A DNA stretch of 64,000 bases from an uncultured Eggerthellaceae bacterium (lineage in GTDB: Bacteria; Actinomycetota; Coriobacteriia; Coriobacteriales; Eggerthellaceae), in assembly GCA_934617065.1 (NCBI GenBank), contig CAKTTY010000001.1, forward strand, positions 186,001 to 250,000, written 5' to 3'. Under the pieces are notes generated by a model. The model searched no databases and was not told the origin of the DNA. It worked only from the letters and a program-made list of their open reading frames with translations. Made by a program: the position numbers and the translations under genes. This document shows, piece by piece, positions 25,548 through 35,375 of this stretch. Every line of letters begins with the position of its first letter. Within the stretch, counting starts at the first letter, position 1.

Positions 25548-26684
25548 ATGGACTGGCTTGAATACGGCGTTCTCTTTGCCGTTGCCGCAGTGGTTACCAT
25601 TGCCTTGACCCCTCTTGCCCGCAAGCTTGCTATCAAACTTGATGCCATCGATTACCCCAGTGCTCGCCGCGTAAACATGCTTCCTATCCCGCGTATGGGT
25701 GGCGTGGCTATTTTCGGTGGCATTTTGGCGGCGCTTGCCGTTGCTGGTTTTGGCGTCTATGCCTTCGGATGGGTCGACCCCTTCATCGACTACAACGGTA
25801 TCGAGGTCAACTATTGGGGCGTTTTGCTGGGCACGGTTTTGATATTTCTCGTGGGCGCCGTTGACGATGTAGTCGATCTGAACCCCAAAGCAAAGATGCT
25901 GGGACAGATAGTTGCTGCTTGCGTGGTTGCCGGTTCTGGCCTGTTGTTTTCCAGTATCCACAATCCCTTTGGCGAAGGGTACATCGAATTTGGTTGGGTT
26001 GCCTACCCTCTAACGGTGTTCTACCTGGTGGCTTTTGCCAACGTTATCAACTTGATTGACGGCCTCGATGGTTTGGCGGCAGGCATTACAGGTATTTCCG
26101 CGATAACCATCTTGCTGTTCGCGGTGCTTACCGGACGTTTCGATGCGGCGCTGTTCAGCGTCATTCTTGTTGGCGTGTGCGCAGGCTTCCTGAAGTCCAA
26201 TTTCTTCCCCGCATCTATCTTCATGGGTGATTCAGGCGCACTGCTTCTTGGTTTTGCGTTGGGCATCATTTCCCTGTTTGCTGTAGCGCGCTCTGCTTTG
26301 TTCGTTTCGCTTTTGGTGCCTATTCTGGCGGCGGGTGTTCCGATCCTCGATACGTTCTTCGCCATTGTGCGCCGAAAGCGTGAGCATCGTCCTATCGATG
26401 AAGCGGACAAGGGGCACATCCACCATCGCCTGATGCGTGCAGGGTTCAGTCAGCGTGCAACCGTGCTTATCATGTGGGCCTGGACGGCGCTCCTTGCCGC
26501 CTGTGGCGTAATCATTACCTGGGCCGACAATCTGGTGCGCATCCCCATCTTCCTTATTGCCTGCGCGGTTACGGCGTACGCTATTGTGAAGCTTCGTCTG
26601 TTGGGCGATGCTCTGAGCCACCATTTCAACCCTCGTCGCAAGCCCGAGAGCAGGGAGCCTCAAGAGCCTAAGCAGGACCAGTAG
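25548..26684 (+). CDS. Undecaprenyl-phosphate GlcNAc/sugar-1-phosphate transferase (WecA/TagO/MraY-like)
   Basis: The 378-residue polytopic membrane enzyme links a sugar-1-phosphate from a UDP-sugar to undecaprenyl phosphate, the first step of wall-linked polymer synthesis. About 10-11 helices are visible. The cytoplasmic motifs are VDDVVDLNPKAKMLGQ (catalytic Asp pair), NVINLIDGLDGLAAG, FMGDSGALLLG and the C-terminal HRPIDEADKGHIHHRLMRAGFS, with the HIHHRL histidines typical of the WecA/TagO branch and not MraY. GAGGGGGG precedes the ATG. Confidence 0.94.
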   Translation: MDWLEYGVLFAVAAVVTIALTPLARKLAIKLDAIDYPSARRVNMLPIPRMGGVAIFGGILAALAVAGFGVYAFGWVDPFIDYNGIEVNYWGVLLGTVLIFLVGAVDDVVDLNPKAKMLGQIVAACVVAGSGLLFSSIHNPFGEGYIEFGWVAYPLTVFYLVAFANVINLIDGLDGLAAGITGISAITILLFAVLTGRFDAALFSVILVGVCAGFLKSNFFPASIFMGDSGALLLGFALGIISLFAVARSALFVSLLVPILAAGVPILDTFFAIVRRKREHRPIDEADKGHIHHRLMRAGFSQRATVLIMWAWTALLAACGVIITWADNLVRIPIFLIACAVTAYAIVKLRLLGDALSHHFNPRRKPESREPQEPKQDQ

Positions 26685-26977
26685 AGCTCGAACAGGATAG
26701 GGTCTTGGCGCGAATTGGGCCAATAGTAGGAAAGTCCGATGCGTCATCTGCGCTGTGGAATCGATCGGCACAACCGCGAGAACAACTGGCGCAAACTTGG
26801 TCAGGGGCAGCCTAAGAAAGCAACTTTGGCAGTTTTCGGGGGGAGCTAAGCTCTTGATGCAAACTTGATTAATGACGCTTCGGCAAAGCAGCCTTGCAGC
26901 TCTCGAGAAATCAAGGCCCTGGCGTAAATCAAGCCGATGGGCCAGAAGAAGAGCTGTCACTCCGTAAACGTGGGTGC

Positions 26978-29900
26978 CTACTCGATGCTCTTCAGTGCTT
27001 CGATCATGTTGATCTTTGCCAGGGTGCGGTTGGAGAGCTGCGCCACGATGAAGGCGAACAGAAGCGTGAGGCCGCATGCGTAGGCGTAGCTGATTGGATC
27101 GATGGTTACCGCGAAGTAGATGGAAGGCATTTTCAGCACATAGGTGAGCATGTGGCTGAATGCGTATCCTGCGGGGATGCCTAAAACTACGCCGATAATG
27201 GTTAGCAGCACCGTTTCCTTATTCACATAGTGGTTAACTTCGCGCTTACGGAAGCCCAGCACCTTGATGGTTGCCAGTTCGCGTGTGCGTTCGGATATGT
27301 TGGTTGCGGAAAGCGTGAACAAAACCACGAATGCCAACGCCGCTGCCAAGAAGACGATAACGTAAACAATAGTGTTGATCAGGTCGAACGACTTAGAGAA
27401 TTCCTCGTTCATCTGCTGGGTACTGGAAACGGAAAGGAATTCGTTGCGTTCAGCCAAGCTGTCGGCGAATGCCTCCTTTTCGGTGTCGTTGCCTGAAAGC
27501 GCAAGGTAGAAGCCGTTGGGCTGAACCTCTTCATCGAACAGCTGCTCATAGGCGCTTTGCGTAAGATAAGCGGCGTTGCCCAAGTAGTTGTCTGCAACGT
27601 GGGCTATAGGCACGGTCGCTTCATCGAGTGCGCTGGTTTTCACGGTGATTTCGTCGTTTGCGCCTACTCCTAAAAGGTCGGCAGCGTTTCGCGTGAGAAT
27701 CATGCCGCCGTCGGAAAGGGACAGTGCCTCTTCGCCGCTTTTGAGCGAAACGTAGGGAGAAAGATCAGCGCCATCGGGGAGCACGAACAGTTGCAGCGAT
27801 TCGTCGTCGCCGTTGGAGGTGAGGGTTACCGAATCGACGGCAACTTCCTGGATAGAGGAAACTTCCTCGCTTCCCTCTAGCAACGTTTCGCATTCTTTGA
27901 AGTCGCTGGGGTTGGTGACTGCCAAGGCGTCATAGCGATAAATGTCGCCATACTGCATGGGGGAAAGGGCATGCACGGAGTCTTTGATGGCAAATCCGCA
28001 GATAAGCAAAGCCATGCATCCCATGATTCCGAATACCGTCATGAAGAAACGCTTCTTGTAGCGAAGCAAGTTGCGTGCCGTAACCTTATCCAGGAATGCC
28101 AAACGCTTCCAGATGAAGGGGATTCGCTCAAGGAGGATGCGCGAGCCGGAGCGGGGCGCCTTCGGACGCATGAGCGTGGCGGGCGTTTGTGCGAGTTCGG
28201 CGCGACAGGCGAATACTGCAGCTCCAACGATTCCCGCAATGAAGAACAACATGCTACCCACGCCATAGAACGTGTCGAATGAAAGCAGGTACGTGGGCAA
28301 AAGATACATCATCTGGAACACGGTGAACAGGAACGCGGGGAAGAGCACGAATCCGCAGAACTCGCCCACGGCGCTGCCCAGGAGGCACGCCAAAAGCGCG
28401 TACGTCAGGTATTTGCCCAAGATGGTGCGGTTGCGGTACCCCAATGATTTGTAGGTGCCGATAAGCCCGCGTTCTTCTTCAACCAAACGGGTGATGGTGG
28501 TGAGTGCAATGAGCACGGCTACTACGATGAACACCACAGGGAACACGAATCCGATGGCCTCGATGGAAGAAGCGTCCGATTCGACGCTGGCATAGCCTGC
28601 GTTTGATTCGCGCGTCTGCACGTACCAGCGTCCTTGCTCGATGTCGTCAACTTCAGCCCGGGCGTCTTCGAATTTTGCGTGGGCTTCAGCTTTGCTGCTT
28701 TCAAACTGCGCGCGCTGTTCGTCGAGCTCGGCCTGGCCTTCTGCGAGCTCTGTCTCGGCGGCAGAAAGCTGCTGTTTGCCCGACTTCAACTGTTGTTTGC
28801 CCGCGGAAAGCTGCTCCTTGCCCTGCGAGATTGCTTTCATCCCCGCTGAAACCTGCGCTGCTTGGGCGTCGAGCTCCTGCTTGCCCGCGGAAAGCTGTTT
28901 TTCCTGGGCATCGAGCTGGGCAAGCGTTTGAGCGCGCTGCGCTTCAATGCCCGCGAGCTGCGCCGAGGCTTCCTCTTCGCTAATCATGCCGGCAGCCAAA
29001 GCGGCTTTAACTTGCGCCGCTGCATCATCGCAAGCGGCATTAGCCTGGGTTCGGCCTTCGTCGATCTGGGCTTGCGCGTTTGAGATTGCGGCATAGCCAT
29101 CTTCGATCTGCTTTGAGGCGTTTGCCAGCTGATTTTCCTGCTGTCGAAGCTCGGCTTCCGATTGAGCTAGGGTGTTTTCGCTGTTGCGCAAAGTGCGTTT
29201 GTTCGCGGCAATTTCCTGTTTGCCTGAATCAAGCGTGCTTTGTGCGTCGTCGATTTTCCGCTGCGCATCGGAAAGCTCTTCGTTTACCTCAGCTTCTGCT
29301 TCAGCGATTTCGTCGAGCGCATCTTGACGGATCTGTTCTGTCCGCGCTTCTTCGCGCTGCTTCTTAATCCCTTCTATTTGGGTGGTGAGGTTGTCAAGAA
29401 GCGAGGAGTATTCAGGTGAAAAGCTTTTTGCCCCTGTGCTGTTCTTGGCTTTCACGTATATGGCAGTGAACACATCGGCGGTTACGGCGTCAGGCGTCAC
29501 GAAGAACGAGTAGTCGGGCGATGCACTGGCTCGTATGGCGATGGATCCATTGGGGTTGGTGAGCTCGGTTGGGTCGATCACGCTAGCGGTGATGGTGTAT
29601 TGGGTTCGCTCGAACACCTCGTTGTCGTTTTCTTCAAGCGTTACGGTGTCGCCGAGAGAAAGATCCGAGTCGGTTAGGTAGTTTTCCGTCACGGCAACTT
29701 CGTGCTCATTTGTAGGTAGGGAGCCATCAAGAACCTTGGGCGTGTTGAACCCCTCGTTTGAAAGGGCCTTTACCCCTACGCTTGCGCGTTTTTGGCCAAG
29801 TGGCGTATAGGTCTCTTCTTCCCAAGCCCCTTCTGCGGCGGCAACGCCTTCTAGTGAAGAAACGGCTGCAACATCGTCTGTGGTCAGCCCTAAGGTCGAC

Positions 29901-30088
29901 TGCACGCATACATCGTAGAGGCCCTGTTCGCTGAAGAAGGCATCGGCGGAATTACGCAGGTCAACGCAGGATGCGCGCAGGCCGCACACCATGGTTACGC
30001 CCAATGCGCAAATGACCAGGATGGAAATAAAGCGCTTCTTGCTGTTGGCAATAGTGCGGAAGGTGTCTTTCGAAAATGCCCGTGCCAT
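26978..30088 (-). CDS. FtsX/MacB-type ABC transporter permease with long coiled coil
   Basis: The 1036-residue permease has an N-terminal membrane helix (about 18-36), an extracytoplasmic domain (about 40-240), a coiled-coil rod of about 240 residues (about 245-490) and two FtsX modules with three helices each (about 515-645 and 920-1030), plus one helix at about 675. The rod contains repeated blocks such as LSAGKQQLKSGKQQLSAAE, as in YhgE/Pip-like and coiled-coil FtsX exporters. The ATPase gene ends six bases upstream. Such pairs often export peptides, lipids or antimicrobials, or act in mechanotransmission at the envelope. The substrate is unknown. Confidence 0.92.
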   Translation of the reverse strand: MARAFSKDTFRTIANSKKRFISILVICALGVTMVCGLRASCVDLRNSADAFFSEQGLYDVCVQSTLGLTTDDVAAVSSLEGVAAAEGAWEEETYTPLGQKRASVGVKALSNEGFNTPKVLDGSLPTNEHEVAVTENYLTDSDLSLGDTVTLEENDNEVFERTQYTITASVIDPTELTNPNGSIAIRASASPDYSFFVTPDAVTADVFTAIYVKAKNSTGAKSFSPEYSSLLDNLTTQIEGIKKQREEARTEQIRQDALDEIAEAEAEVNEELSDAQRKIDDAQSTLDSGKQEIAANKRTLRNSENTLAQSEAELRQQENQLANASKQIEDGYAAISNAQAQIDEGRTQANAACDDAAAQVKAALAAGMISEEEASAQLAGIEAQRAQTLAQLDAQEKQLSAGKQELDAQAAQVSAGMKAISQGKEQLSAGKQQLKSGKQQLSAAETELAEGQAELDEQRAQFESSKAEAHAKFEDARAEVDDIEQGRWYVQTRESNAGYASVESDASSIEAIGFVFPVVFIVVAVLIALTTITRLVEEERGLIGTYKSLGYRNRTILGKYLTYALLACLLGSAVGEFCGFVLFPAFLFTVFQMMYLLPTYLLSFDTFYGVGSMLFFIAGIVGAAVFACRAELAQTPATLMRPKAPRSGSRILLERIPFIWKRLAFLDKVTARNLLRYKKRFFMTVFGIMGCMALLICGFAIKDSVHALSPMQYGDIYRYDALAVTNPSDFKECETLLEGSEEVSSIQEVAVDSVTLTSNGDDESLQLFVLPDGADLSPYVSLKSGEEALSLSDGGMILTRNAADLLGVGANDEITVKTSALDEATVPIAHVADNYLGNAAYLTQSAYEQLFDEEVQPNGFYLALSGNDTEKEAFADSLAERNEFLSVSSTQQMNEEFSKSFDLINTIVYVIVFLAAALAFVVLFTLSATNISERTRELATIKVLGFRKREVNHYVNKETVLLTIIGVVLGIPAGYAFSHMLTYVLKMPSIYFAVTIDPISYAYACGLTLLFAFIVAQLSNRTLAKINMIEALKSIE

Positions 30089-30094
30089 GATTGG

Positions 30095-30796
30095 CTACCA
30101 TTCAATTTCGGCAATAGGCGTGGGGTGTGCGTTTGTTTCGATGCTGGTTACCTGTCCGCTGTTCATGCGGATAACGCGGTCGGCCATAGGGGCCAGGGCA
30201 GCGTTGTGGGTGATGACCAGTGCGGTAATGTGCGAAGAGCGGCAGGTGTCTTGCAGCAGCTGAAGAATCTGTTTGCCGGTGCGGTAATCGAGGGCTCCTG
30301 TGGGCTCGTCGCACAAGAGGAGCTTGGGGTTTTTCGCGAGCGCTCGGGCGATGGCAACGCGCTGCTGCTCGCCGCCGGAAAGCTGGGCGGGGAAGTTGTT
30401 GAGGCGCTTTTCCAACCCAACACGGCAGAGCGTTTCGGCGGCATTGAGGGAATCGGGGCAGATCTGCGAAGCAAGCTCAACATTTTCAAGCGCCGTAAGG
30501 TTGGGAACCAAGTTGTAGAACTGGAATACGAACCCCACGGCGGCGCGGCGGTATTCTACCAGCTGCGATTCGCTGCTGTGAGCGATATCCTGCCCGTCGA
30601 TGAGCACGTTGCCATCGGTGGCGCTGTCCATGCCGCCCAAAATGTTCAGAGCGGTGGTTTTGCCGGCGCCCGATGCGCCAAGGATTACGGCGAGTTCGCC
30701 TTTCTCAACGGAAAAAGACGCGCCATCGAGGGCCCTGATTTCTGCAGCGCCCGACCCGTATCGTTTAACAACGTTGTTGAATTCGATGTACGACAT
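30095..30796 (-). CDS. ABC transporter ATP-binding protein (MacB/LolD-like)
   Basis: The 233-residue ATPase partners the FtsX permease downstream. The Walker [13 protein letters not shown] (about 39), the Q-loop [21 protein letters not shown], the signature [15 protein letters not shown] (about 138), the Walker [13 protein letters not shown] and the H-loop VITHNAALA are all intact. The FYNLVP-type Q-loop and [18 protein letters not shown] are hallmarks of the lipoprotein/macrolide exporter group. MSYIEFNN at 30796 is the start because GAGGGG lies five bases before it. The frame continues upstream without support. Confidence 0.95.
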   Translation of the reverse strand: MSYIEFNNVVKRYGSGAAEIRALDGASFSVEKGELAVILGASGAGKTTALNILGGMDSATDGNVLIDGQDIAHSSESQLVEYRRAAVGFVFQFYNLVPNLTALENVELASQICPDSLNAAETLCRVGLEKRLNNFPAQLSGGEQQRVAIARALAKNPKLLLCDEPTGALDYRTGKQILQLLQDTCRSSHITALVITHNAALAPMADRVIRMNSGQVTSIETNAHPTPIAEIEW

Positions 30797-30966
30797 GTCG
30801 GCCCCTCGCTTTGCTGCGTACGAAACGGTGCTTTGAGTGGGTTTCGCGATAGAGATTGGCCTGTGAAGCCATGCGACGCGAAGCACCTTCTACTTTATTT
30901 AGTATACGGGAAACCACCAGGTCTGTACCGCTTCCGATTCCGCCTGAATTGGCTTGCGCTAAAAGA

Positions 30967-31004
30967 TTGCCTCCCATTTCTCGTGGTTGGGAAATGGGAG
31001 GCAA
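30967..31004 (-). terminator. Terminator of hsp20
   Basis: The perfect 14-bp stem TTGCCTCCCATTTC / GAAATGGGAGGCAA is followed on the minus strand by TCTTTTAG. Confidence 0.88.
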
Positions 31005-31070
31005 TTAAGAGGCCAGAGCGTTGTTCCGGCTATGTTAGAGCTACCTGGATGGGGATGGCAGGCGCTAGGA

Positions 31071-31511
31071 CTAATCGATGGAAATGAGGCGCTTGCGATC
31101 TTCGGGCTTGGGCAGTTCCTTCTTGGGTACGTTGATGCTCAAGATGCCGTTTTCGAACTTGGCGGTAATGTCATCTTCTGAAACGTCGTCGCCAACGTAG
31201 AAGCTGCGGCGGCATGAGCCAACGAAGCGTTCCTTGCGAAGGAAGGTGCCGTTTTCGTCCTTGTCTTCCTTCTCTTCATTAGTAGAAGCGTTGATGGTGA
31301 GGTAGCCATCGTTTAGCTCGATTTGGACGTTTTCCTTATCGAACCCAGGCAAATCGATGTCGAGTTCGTAGGCTTTGTCGGTTTCTTTGACGTCGGTCTT
31401 CATCAGGGAGGCGTTTGCCTTCGGTGCCGGCTCGGTTCCGAAGAATCCGAAATCGAAGGGATCGCTCATAAAGTCATTGAAAAAGTTCCTACGTGCCAAC
31501 ATAGTTATCAT
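31071..31511 (-). CDS. Small heat-shock protein, Hsp20/alpha-crystallin family
   Basis: This ATP-independent holdase binds unfolding proteins during stress. The 146-residue protein has an N-terminal arm (MITMLARRNFFNDFMSDPFDFGFF), the alpha-crystallin domain (about 38-130; YELDIDLPGFDKENVQIELNDGYLTI, FVGSCRRSFYVGDDV) with the GILSINVPK tail motif, and a short C-terminal extension lacking a clear I-x-I. AGAGGA is five bases before the ATG at 31511. The longer open frame to 31583 lacks this support. A perfect CIRCE operator lies about 90 bases upstream, so it should be HrcA-controlled. Confidence 0.95.
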   Translation of the reverse strand: MITMLARRNFFNDFMSDPFDFGFFGTEPAPKANASLMKTDVKETDKAYELDIDLPGFDKENVQIELNDGYLTINASTNEEKEDKDENGTFLRKERFVGSCRRSFYVGDDVSEDDITAKFENGILSINVPKKELPKPEDRKRLISID

Positions 31512-31602
31512 CTTCTTCCTCTGCCACGTAAGGGGATTGTTGGCTTGTTGATTCCCTTGCGTGGCTGTTGTTTCTTTTGACAACTGAAATATTACGCGCT
31601 TC

Positions 31603-31629
31603 TTAGCACTCGAATACCGAGAGTGCTAA
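31603..31629. promoter_or_regulatory. CIRCE operator (HrcA binding site)
   Basis: TTAGCACTC-N9-GAGTGCTAA is an exact match to the CIRCE consensus, upstream of hsp20. HrcA is known to repress heat-shock genes from this site and to be released on stress. hrcA itself is not in the window. Confidence 0.96.
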
Positions 31630-31827
31630 TTAGGTACCGTTCTGTAACCTTTTATAAGATTATCTAAGCGTCTTATTGGTAGATATTTCAATGCCCAAGG
31701 AGGCGAGTATCGAAGCTCGCGTTTGAGAAACTGGGCAAAAGGATTTGATTTGTTTATCGCTCTGGGCGTGTTTGAAACTACACGATTAATTTTTAGCCAA
31801 TTGGGTGTCAATAACGGGTGCTCGCTT

Positions 31828-31835
31828 GCTATTAT
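31828..31835 (+). promoter_or_regulatory. Extended -10 box directly before the serine-hydrolase ATG
   Basis: TGCTATTAT is an extended -10 element (TGn followed by TATTAT at 31830-31835). Transcription would start at or next to the ATG at 31842, giving a leaderless mRNA. No Shine-Dalgarno is present. Confidence 0.4.
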
Positions 31836-31841
31836 GCGCTC

Positions 31842-33476
31842 ATGCAAAATCGTCAGACATCTTCTTCGCGAAGCGGGAGCCAGCACCGAGAAGAACGATC
31901 TTCCCGATCGGGCAGCCGCACGGATCGTTCCAAGAGCACGCGCTCAAATGAAACGCGTGCTGGTTCTGTGCGCTCCTCGAGCCGTTCTGGTGGTCGAGAC
32001 GAATCTGCCCGTGGGCGCGGCTCATGTGATCATGAAGAACGTGATTTCCACGATCATGATGTGCGCGATGCTCGCTCTGAACGTCAGATGCGCGGCAAAA
32101 GGCACGGACACGAATCTGCTCGCGCCAAGCATGATGTGTGCAGTGAGCAGCGTGGGCGCGAATCTGCTCGTGCGGCACGCAGCTATTCCGAAGGCGGAAA
32201 CCGTACCAGTCGCAATTCCGACGATTCCTCTTCTCGTCGTGGCAGCAGCACGCGCGAGCGCGAAGCGCATGTGGGCTCGAGCAATCGTGGCTTCAGCCCT
32301 CGCAAGGGTCAGGGCCTTGGCTCTTCGTGGATGGCCGATCGCGTCGCTTCGTCTTCTTTGCCGTTTGCCACGGTGGCACCTGTCTTATGCATAGTTGTCG
32401 TAGTGCTGATTGCCATTTTCCTGGTAACCAGTATTGGTTCTTGCGTAAGCTCGGCCAATAATTCCTCGCAAGGCGATGCTTCGCAGGCCGATCAAATGGA
32501 AATCAGTTACACACCCTCTGTTCAAGCCATCGATGGTGTGTCGGATCCAGGAACCAACGTCCAGGGCATTTCTCTAGCCGACTCGAATGCGAACTATGTG
32601 CCGCAATTAAGCGAAGAGGGCGCCGCGCAGGTGCGGGATGCCATTTCTGCCATTACTGCGAACAACAAGGCTGTTGGTTTTGCCTTTATTGACCTGCAAA
32701 CTGGCAGCGGATACGTCTACAACCTCGATCAACGCGTATACGGTGCTTCTTCATTCAAGGGCCATGTGCTGATCTATGGATGTCAGCAGGCGCTTGAAAC
32801 GGGGAAAACGAGCATTTCACGGGTGAACTCCAGCGCACAAGATGCCATCATAAATTCCGACAATGCTTCTTATTACCGCATGCGCAGCGTGTTTGAAAGC
32901 TCGGCCTCCGAATCGCTTTCTGCGTGGCTTTCGTCCATGAATATCTCTACTACGCTTGCCAACGACACGTCTTTTCCCCACTACTCGGCTCGTGAATCGC
33001 TGAAGCTATGGATGAACACATTCCTCTATTTGAACTCGTCTGATTCCAATAAGGAAATCACTGAGTGGGTGAAAAAGATGTTCTCTGGCACTGCCGTTTC
33101 GATGGTACGTAACGGCGTGGACCCAAACTCCAATCCGGTAAGCCGCGAAAAGATGGAAAGCGTGACCAAGGAGCTTCTTGGCGCGTTGTGCACTGGCAAG
33201 AAGACGGTAGAAGTTGGCGAAGCCAAGAAGGCAAAAGCGAGTTCGGCCGACGAGTCAGTAACGGTGTATGACAAGGCCGGTTGGATCAACGGGTCGAGCG
33301 ATGACTCCGTATGCGATGCCGGCATCATCGAAGAAGATGGCAAATATTACCTTATTACGATCATGACGAATCTTGCCGACGGCGAAACCAGCCGCGCCGA
33401 GGTTAGTGACCTTGCTGCTGCATTGTGGGATCAGCGTTCAACGCTTGCCCCCGAGCAAGGATACAAGTTGGCCTAA
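31842..33476 (+). CDS. Membrane-anchored serine hydrolase (class A beta-lactamase fold) with Arg/Ser-rich N-terminus
   Basis: The 544-residue protein has a cytoplasmic, highly charged N-terminal region (about 1-150, rich in Arg, Ser, Glu, His and Gly), one membrane helix (about 175-200, VAPVLCIVVVVLIAIFLVTS) and an outer beta-lactamase-like domain (about 255-540). The domain has SSFK in YGASSFKGHVLI as the SxxK motif, SDNAS as an SDN-like motif, and DKAGW in place of KTGW. It may be a peptidoglycan-acting or regulatory penicillin-recognising protein, and there is no evidence for drug resistance. The ATG at 31842 follows TGCTATTAT at seven bases and may be leaderless. A GTG at 31818 is an alternative. 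Confidence 0.85.
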   Translation: MQNRQTSSSRSGSQHREERSSRSGSRTDRSKSTRSNETRAGSVRSSSRSGGRDESARGRGSCDHEERDFHDHDVRDARSERQMRGKRHGHESARAKHDVCSEQRGRESARAARSYSEGGNRTSRNSDDSSSRRGSSTREREAHVGSSNRGFSPRKGQGLGSSWMADRVASSSLPFATVAPVLCIVVVVLIAIFLVTSIGSCVSSANNSSQGDASQADQMEISYTPSVQAIDGVSDPGTNVQGISLADSNANYVPQLSEEGAAQVRDAISAITANNKAVGFAFIDLQTGSGYVYNLDQRVYGASSFKGHVLIYGCQQALETGKTSISRVNSSAQDAIINSDNASYYRMRSVFESSASESLSAWLSSMNISTTLANDTSFPHYSARESLKLWMNTFLYLNSSDSNKEITEWVKKMFSGTAVSMVRNGVDPNSNPVSREKMESVTKELLGALCTGKKTVEVGEAKKAKASSADESVTVYDKAGWINGSSDDSVCDAGIIEEDGKYYLITIMTNLADGETSRAEVSDLAAALWDQRSTLAPEQGYKLA

Positions 33477-33819
33477 AGCAGAGCTGGGCGAGGCTCGTGC
33501 CTCTAGGCAGTCTGTTTGTCTGAAAATCCTGCAGAAAACGTGAAGATTTCTGCAAAGGCCCAAATCGGTTCGCTGCGATGATTGACGAAGAATGCGAATG
33601 CAGTATAAACTGCAAAAGTTCGCTTTCAAAAGCCCCGTACATGCTTGCGATTCGAACTCTTTTCCGCCTGGGAAACGTCCCTGCGCCGGCCAAGCTGGTC
33701 CAGAGCTTTTCGGTAGCACCGTTTTTGCGGGAAGGAAAGAGATGCGGAGTAGGATCCCGCGCCTCGGGTTGGCAGCAACTTTTGAAAAACGACACTTGTT
33801 ACTTTATTGGAGGAACACT
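33477..33819. promoter_or_regulatory. Long upstream region of rplM-rpsI
   Basis: No gene is supported in these 340 bases. The frame running into rplM from 33592 has no ribosome site. The stretch probably holds the promoter and an untranslated leader, which in other bacteria can mediate autoregulation by ribosomal proteins. No known leader structure was recognised. Confidence 0.4.
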
Positions 33820-34257
33820 GTGAAGACCTATTACGCAAAGCCCAACGAAGTTGAGCGCGAATGGCTTCTCATCGACGCTGAGGACCAGGTTCTTGGTCGC
33901 GTCGCTTCGAAGGCCGCTCACATTCTTAAGGGTAAGCACAAGCCCACCTACACGCCTCACGTTGACACCGGCGACTTCGTCGTAATCATCAACGCTGACA
34001 AGATCAAGATCTCTGGCGTTAAGGCTACCAGCAAGGAATACTATCGTCACAGCGGTTATCCCGGCGGCCTGAAGTGCGAAACCTTCCAGGAGGCCATGCA
34101 GAAGCATCCCGAGCGTGTTATCGAGCACGCAGTAAAGGGCATGCTCCCCAAGAACACGCTCGGTCGTGCAATGGGCATGAAGCTCAAGGTTTACGCTGGC
34201 GCAGAGCATCCGCATGCAGCGCAGCAGCCCCGCGAGATCAAGATGGAGGATAACTAA
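33820..34257 (+). CDS. rplM: 50S ribosomal protein L13
   Basis: The 145-residue protein is an early-assembly component of the large subunit. [41 protein letters not shown] and the [33 protein letters not shown] tail are fully canonical. The start is GTG with TTGGAGGAA seven bases upstream. Its TAA stop overlaps the rpsI start as TAATG, so the two are coupled. Confidence 0.98.
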   Translation: MKTYYAKPNEVEREWLLIDAEDQVLGRVASKAAHILKGKHKPTYTPHVDTGDFVVIINADKIKISGVKATSKEYYRHSGYPGGLKCETFQEAMQKHPERVIEHAVKGMLPKNTLGRAMGMKLKVYAGAEHPHAAQQPREIKMEDN

Positions 34258-34649
34258 TGGCAGGCGAAGCAATGTATTACGGCACCGGCCGTCGCAAGAA
34301 CGCTGTTGCTCGCGTTCGCATCGTTCCCGGCACTGGCAAGGTAACCGTTAACGGTCGCGAAGGTGTTGAGTTCTTCGGCCGTCAGGCTCTTGTCGACTAC
34401 GCAACCACCCCGTTCGTTGTTACCGACACTCAGGGTCACTTCGATGTAATCGCTCGCTGCAATGGCGGCGGCGTTTCCGGCCAGGCTGGCGCTCTGCGCC
34501 ACGGCATCGCTCGCGCTCTTCTCGAGGCTGGCGACTACCGTGCAGACCTGAAGAAGGCTGGCTACCTCACGCGCGACTCCCGTATGGTTGAGCGCAAGAA
34601 GTACGGCCTGAAGAAGGCTCGTAAGCGTCCGCAGTTCTCGAAGCGCTAA
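34257..34649 (+). CDS. rpsI: 30S ribosomal protein S9
   Basis: The 130-residue protein sits at the P-site side of the small subunit with its C-terminal tail reaching t[52 protein letters not shown] and the terminal [17 protein letters not shown] are intact. It is translated by coupling to rplM and followed by a strong terminator. Confidence 0.98.
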   Translation: MAGEAMYYGTGRRKNAVARVRIVPGTGKVTVNGREGVEFFGRQALVDYATTPFVVTDTQGHFDVIARCNGGGVSGQAGALRHGIARALLEAGDYRADLKKAGYLTRDSRMVERKKYGLKKARKRPQFSKR

Positions 34650-34675
34650 GCGTTCGTTATCTACGCGATGTATTG

Positions 34676-34706
34676 GAAGGCTCCCATTTTGGGGGCCTTC
34701 TTTTTG
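34676..34706 (+). terminator. Terminator of rplM-rpsI
   Basis: GAAGGCTCCC and GGGGGCCTTC pair around ATTTT, followed by TTTTT. Confidence 0.92.
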
Positions 34707-35375
34707 TTTGGGCCTCTGTGCGGCAAGCAGCTTGCGGAACCACGTGATCTTGAATGCCACGAAGCGGTTAAGTCGCAGTTCTATGCTGTTCTGGCCGACT
34801 TGCGCGTGTTTGTCTTTGCGGCTGATCCCGGCTTGACCCCTGAAAGGCGGCGGAAGGCGAGCGGCTTTTTTGGTGAGCAATTGTTCTGGCGAGCGGCCAC
34901 TCTGGCGAGCAACCCTTCTGAGGGGTGGCTTGCGGTATATTTTGGCGCTGCTTGAAGGTGCCTGCTTCTTAGCCGTCGGCGCTTATCGATAATGAAGGAC
35001 GTTCGAAAAGCTCAAACGGTAAAAAGCCTGTTCGAAGCGTTGCATTGAAATACGCAATAATGCCGTAATAAAAAGGTTAGTATTATAGTGGCTTTTTATG
35101 CGAAAAAATAGCGCTTATGAAGGAAATGTGGTGGAAATAGCCATCAATATTGCCTAAATGGGTAATTATTTCAGATGAACACGTTTTGAACACGATCATA
35201 ACCCGTTCATGCATCAAAACAAGCAAAAGCCTTGTTTGAAGCCTTGCATTCCATTCTGACGGTCGTAATATGAACCCGCAATTTGAGTTCAGCGCAAAGC
35301 GGATTTCAGTTGTCAAGCAATGGTTTTAATTTCGGTTTGAAAGAAACCGGTTACGTCCAGGAGGATTGATCATCT
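34707..35375. other. Gene-free region before a mini-protein gene
   Basis: About 670 bases without a supported gene. The first half is GC-balanced with unconvincing frames. From about 35040 it becomes AT-rich and carries GAACACGTTTT-GAACACG (35177-35194) about 180 bases before the mini-protein start. It is probably a long regulatory leader or promoter region. Confidence 0.45.
35177..35197. promoter_or_regulatory. Tandem GAACACG motif
   Basis: GAACACGTTTT at 35177 is followed directly by GAACACGATC at 35188, an 11-bp step. The reverse complement AAAACGTGTTC matches boxes at 38052, 39091 and 39103. It is a likely binding site for one shared regulator. Confidence 0.5.

Noticed and set aside
31842..33476. 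Beta-lactam resistance gene
   Set aside because: Motifs are only related to class A beta-lactamases (KAG for KTG, SDNAS), and the protein is membrane-anchored with a large extra domain. Resistance cannot be inferred.
33592..33819. N-terminal extension of L13 or a tRNA-like sequence (GTTCGAATCGC on the minus strand)
   Set aside because: L13 is full length from the GTG at 33820 with a perfect ribosome site. No cloverleaf can be drawn around the T-loop-like phrase.
34668..34955. 95-residue frame after rpsI
   Set aside because: It begins inside the rpsI terminator, has no ribosome site and no recognisable protein character.
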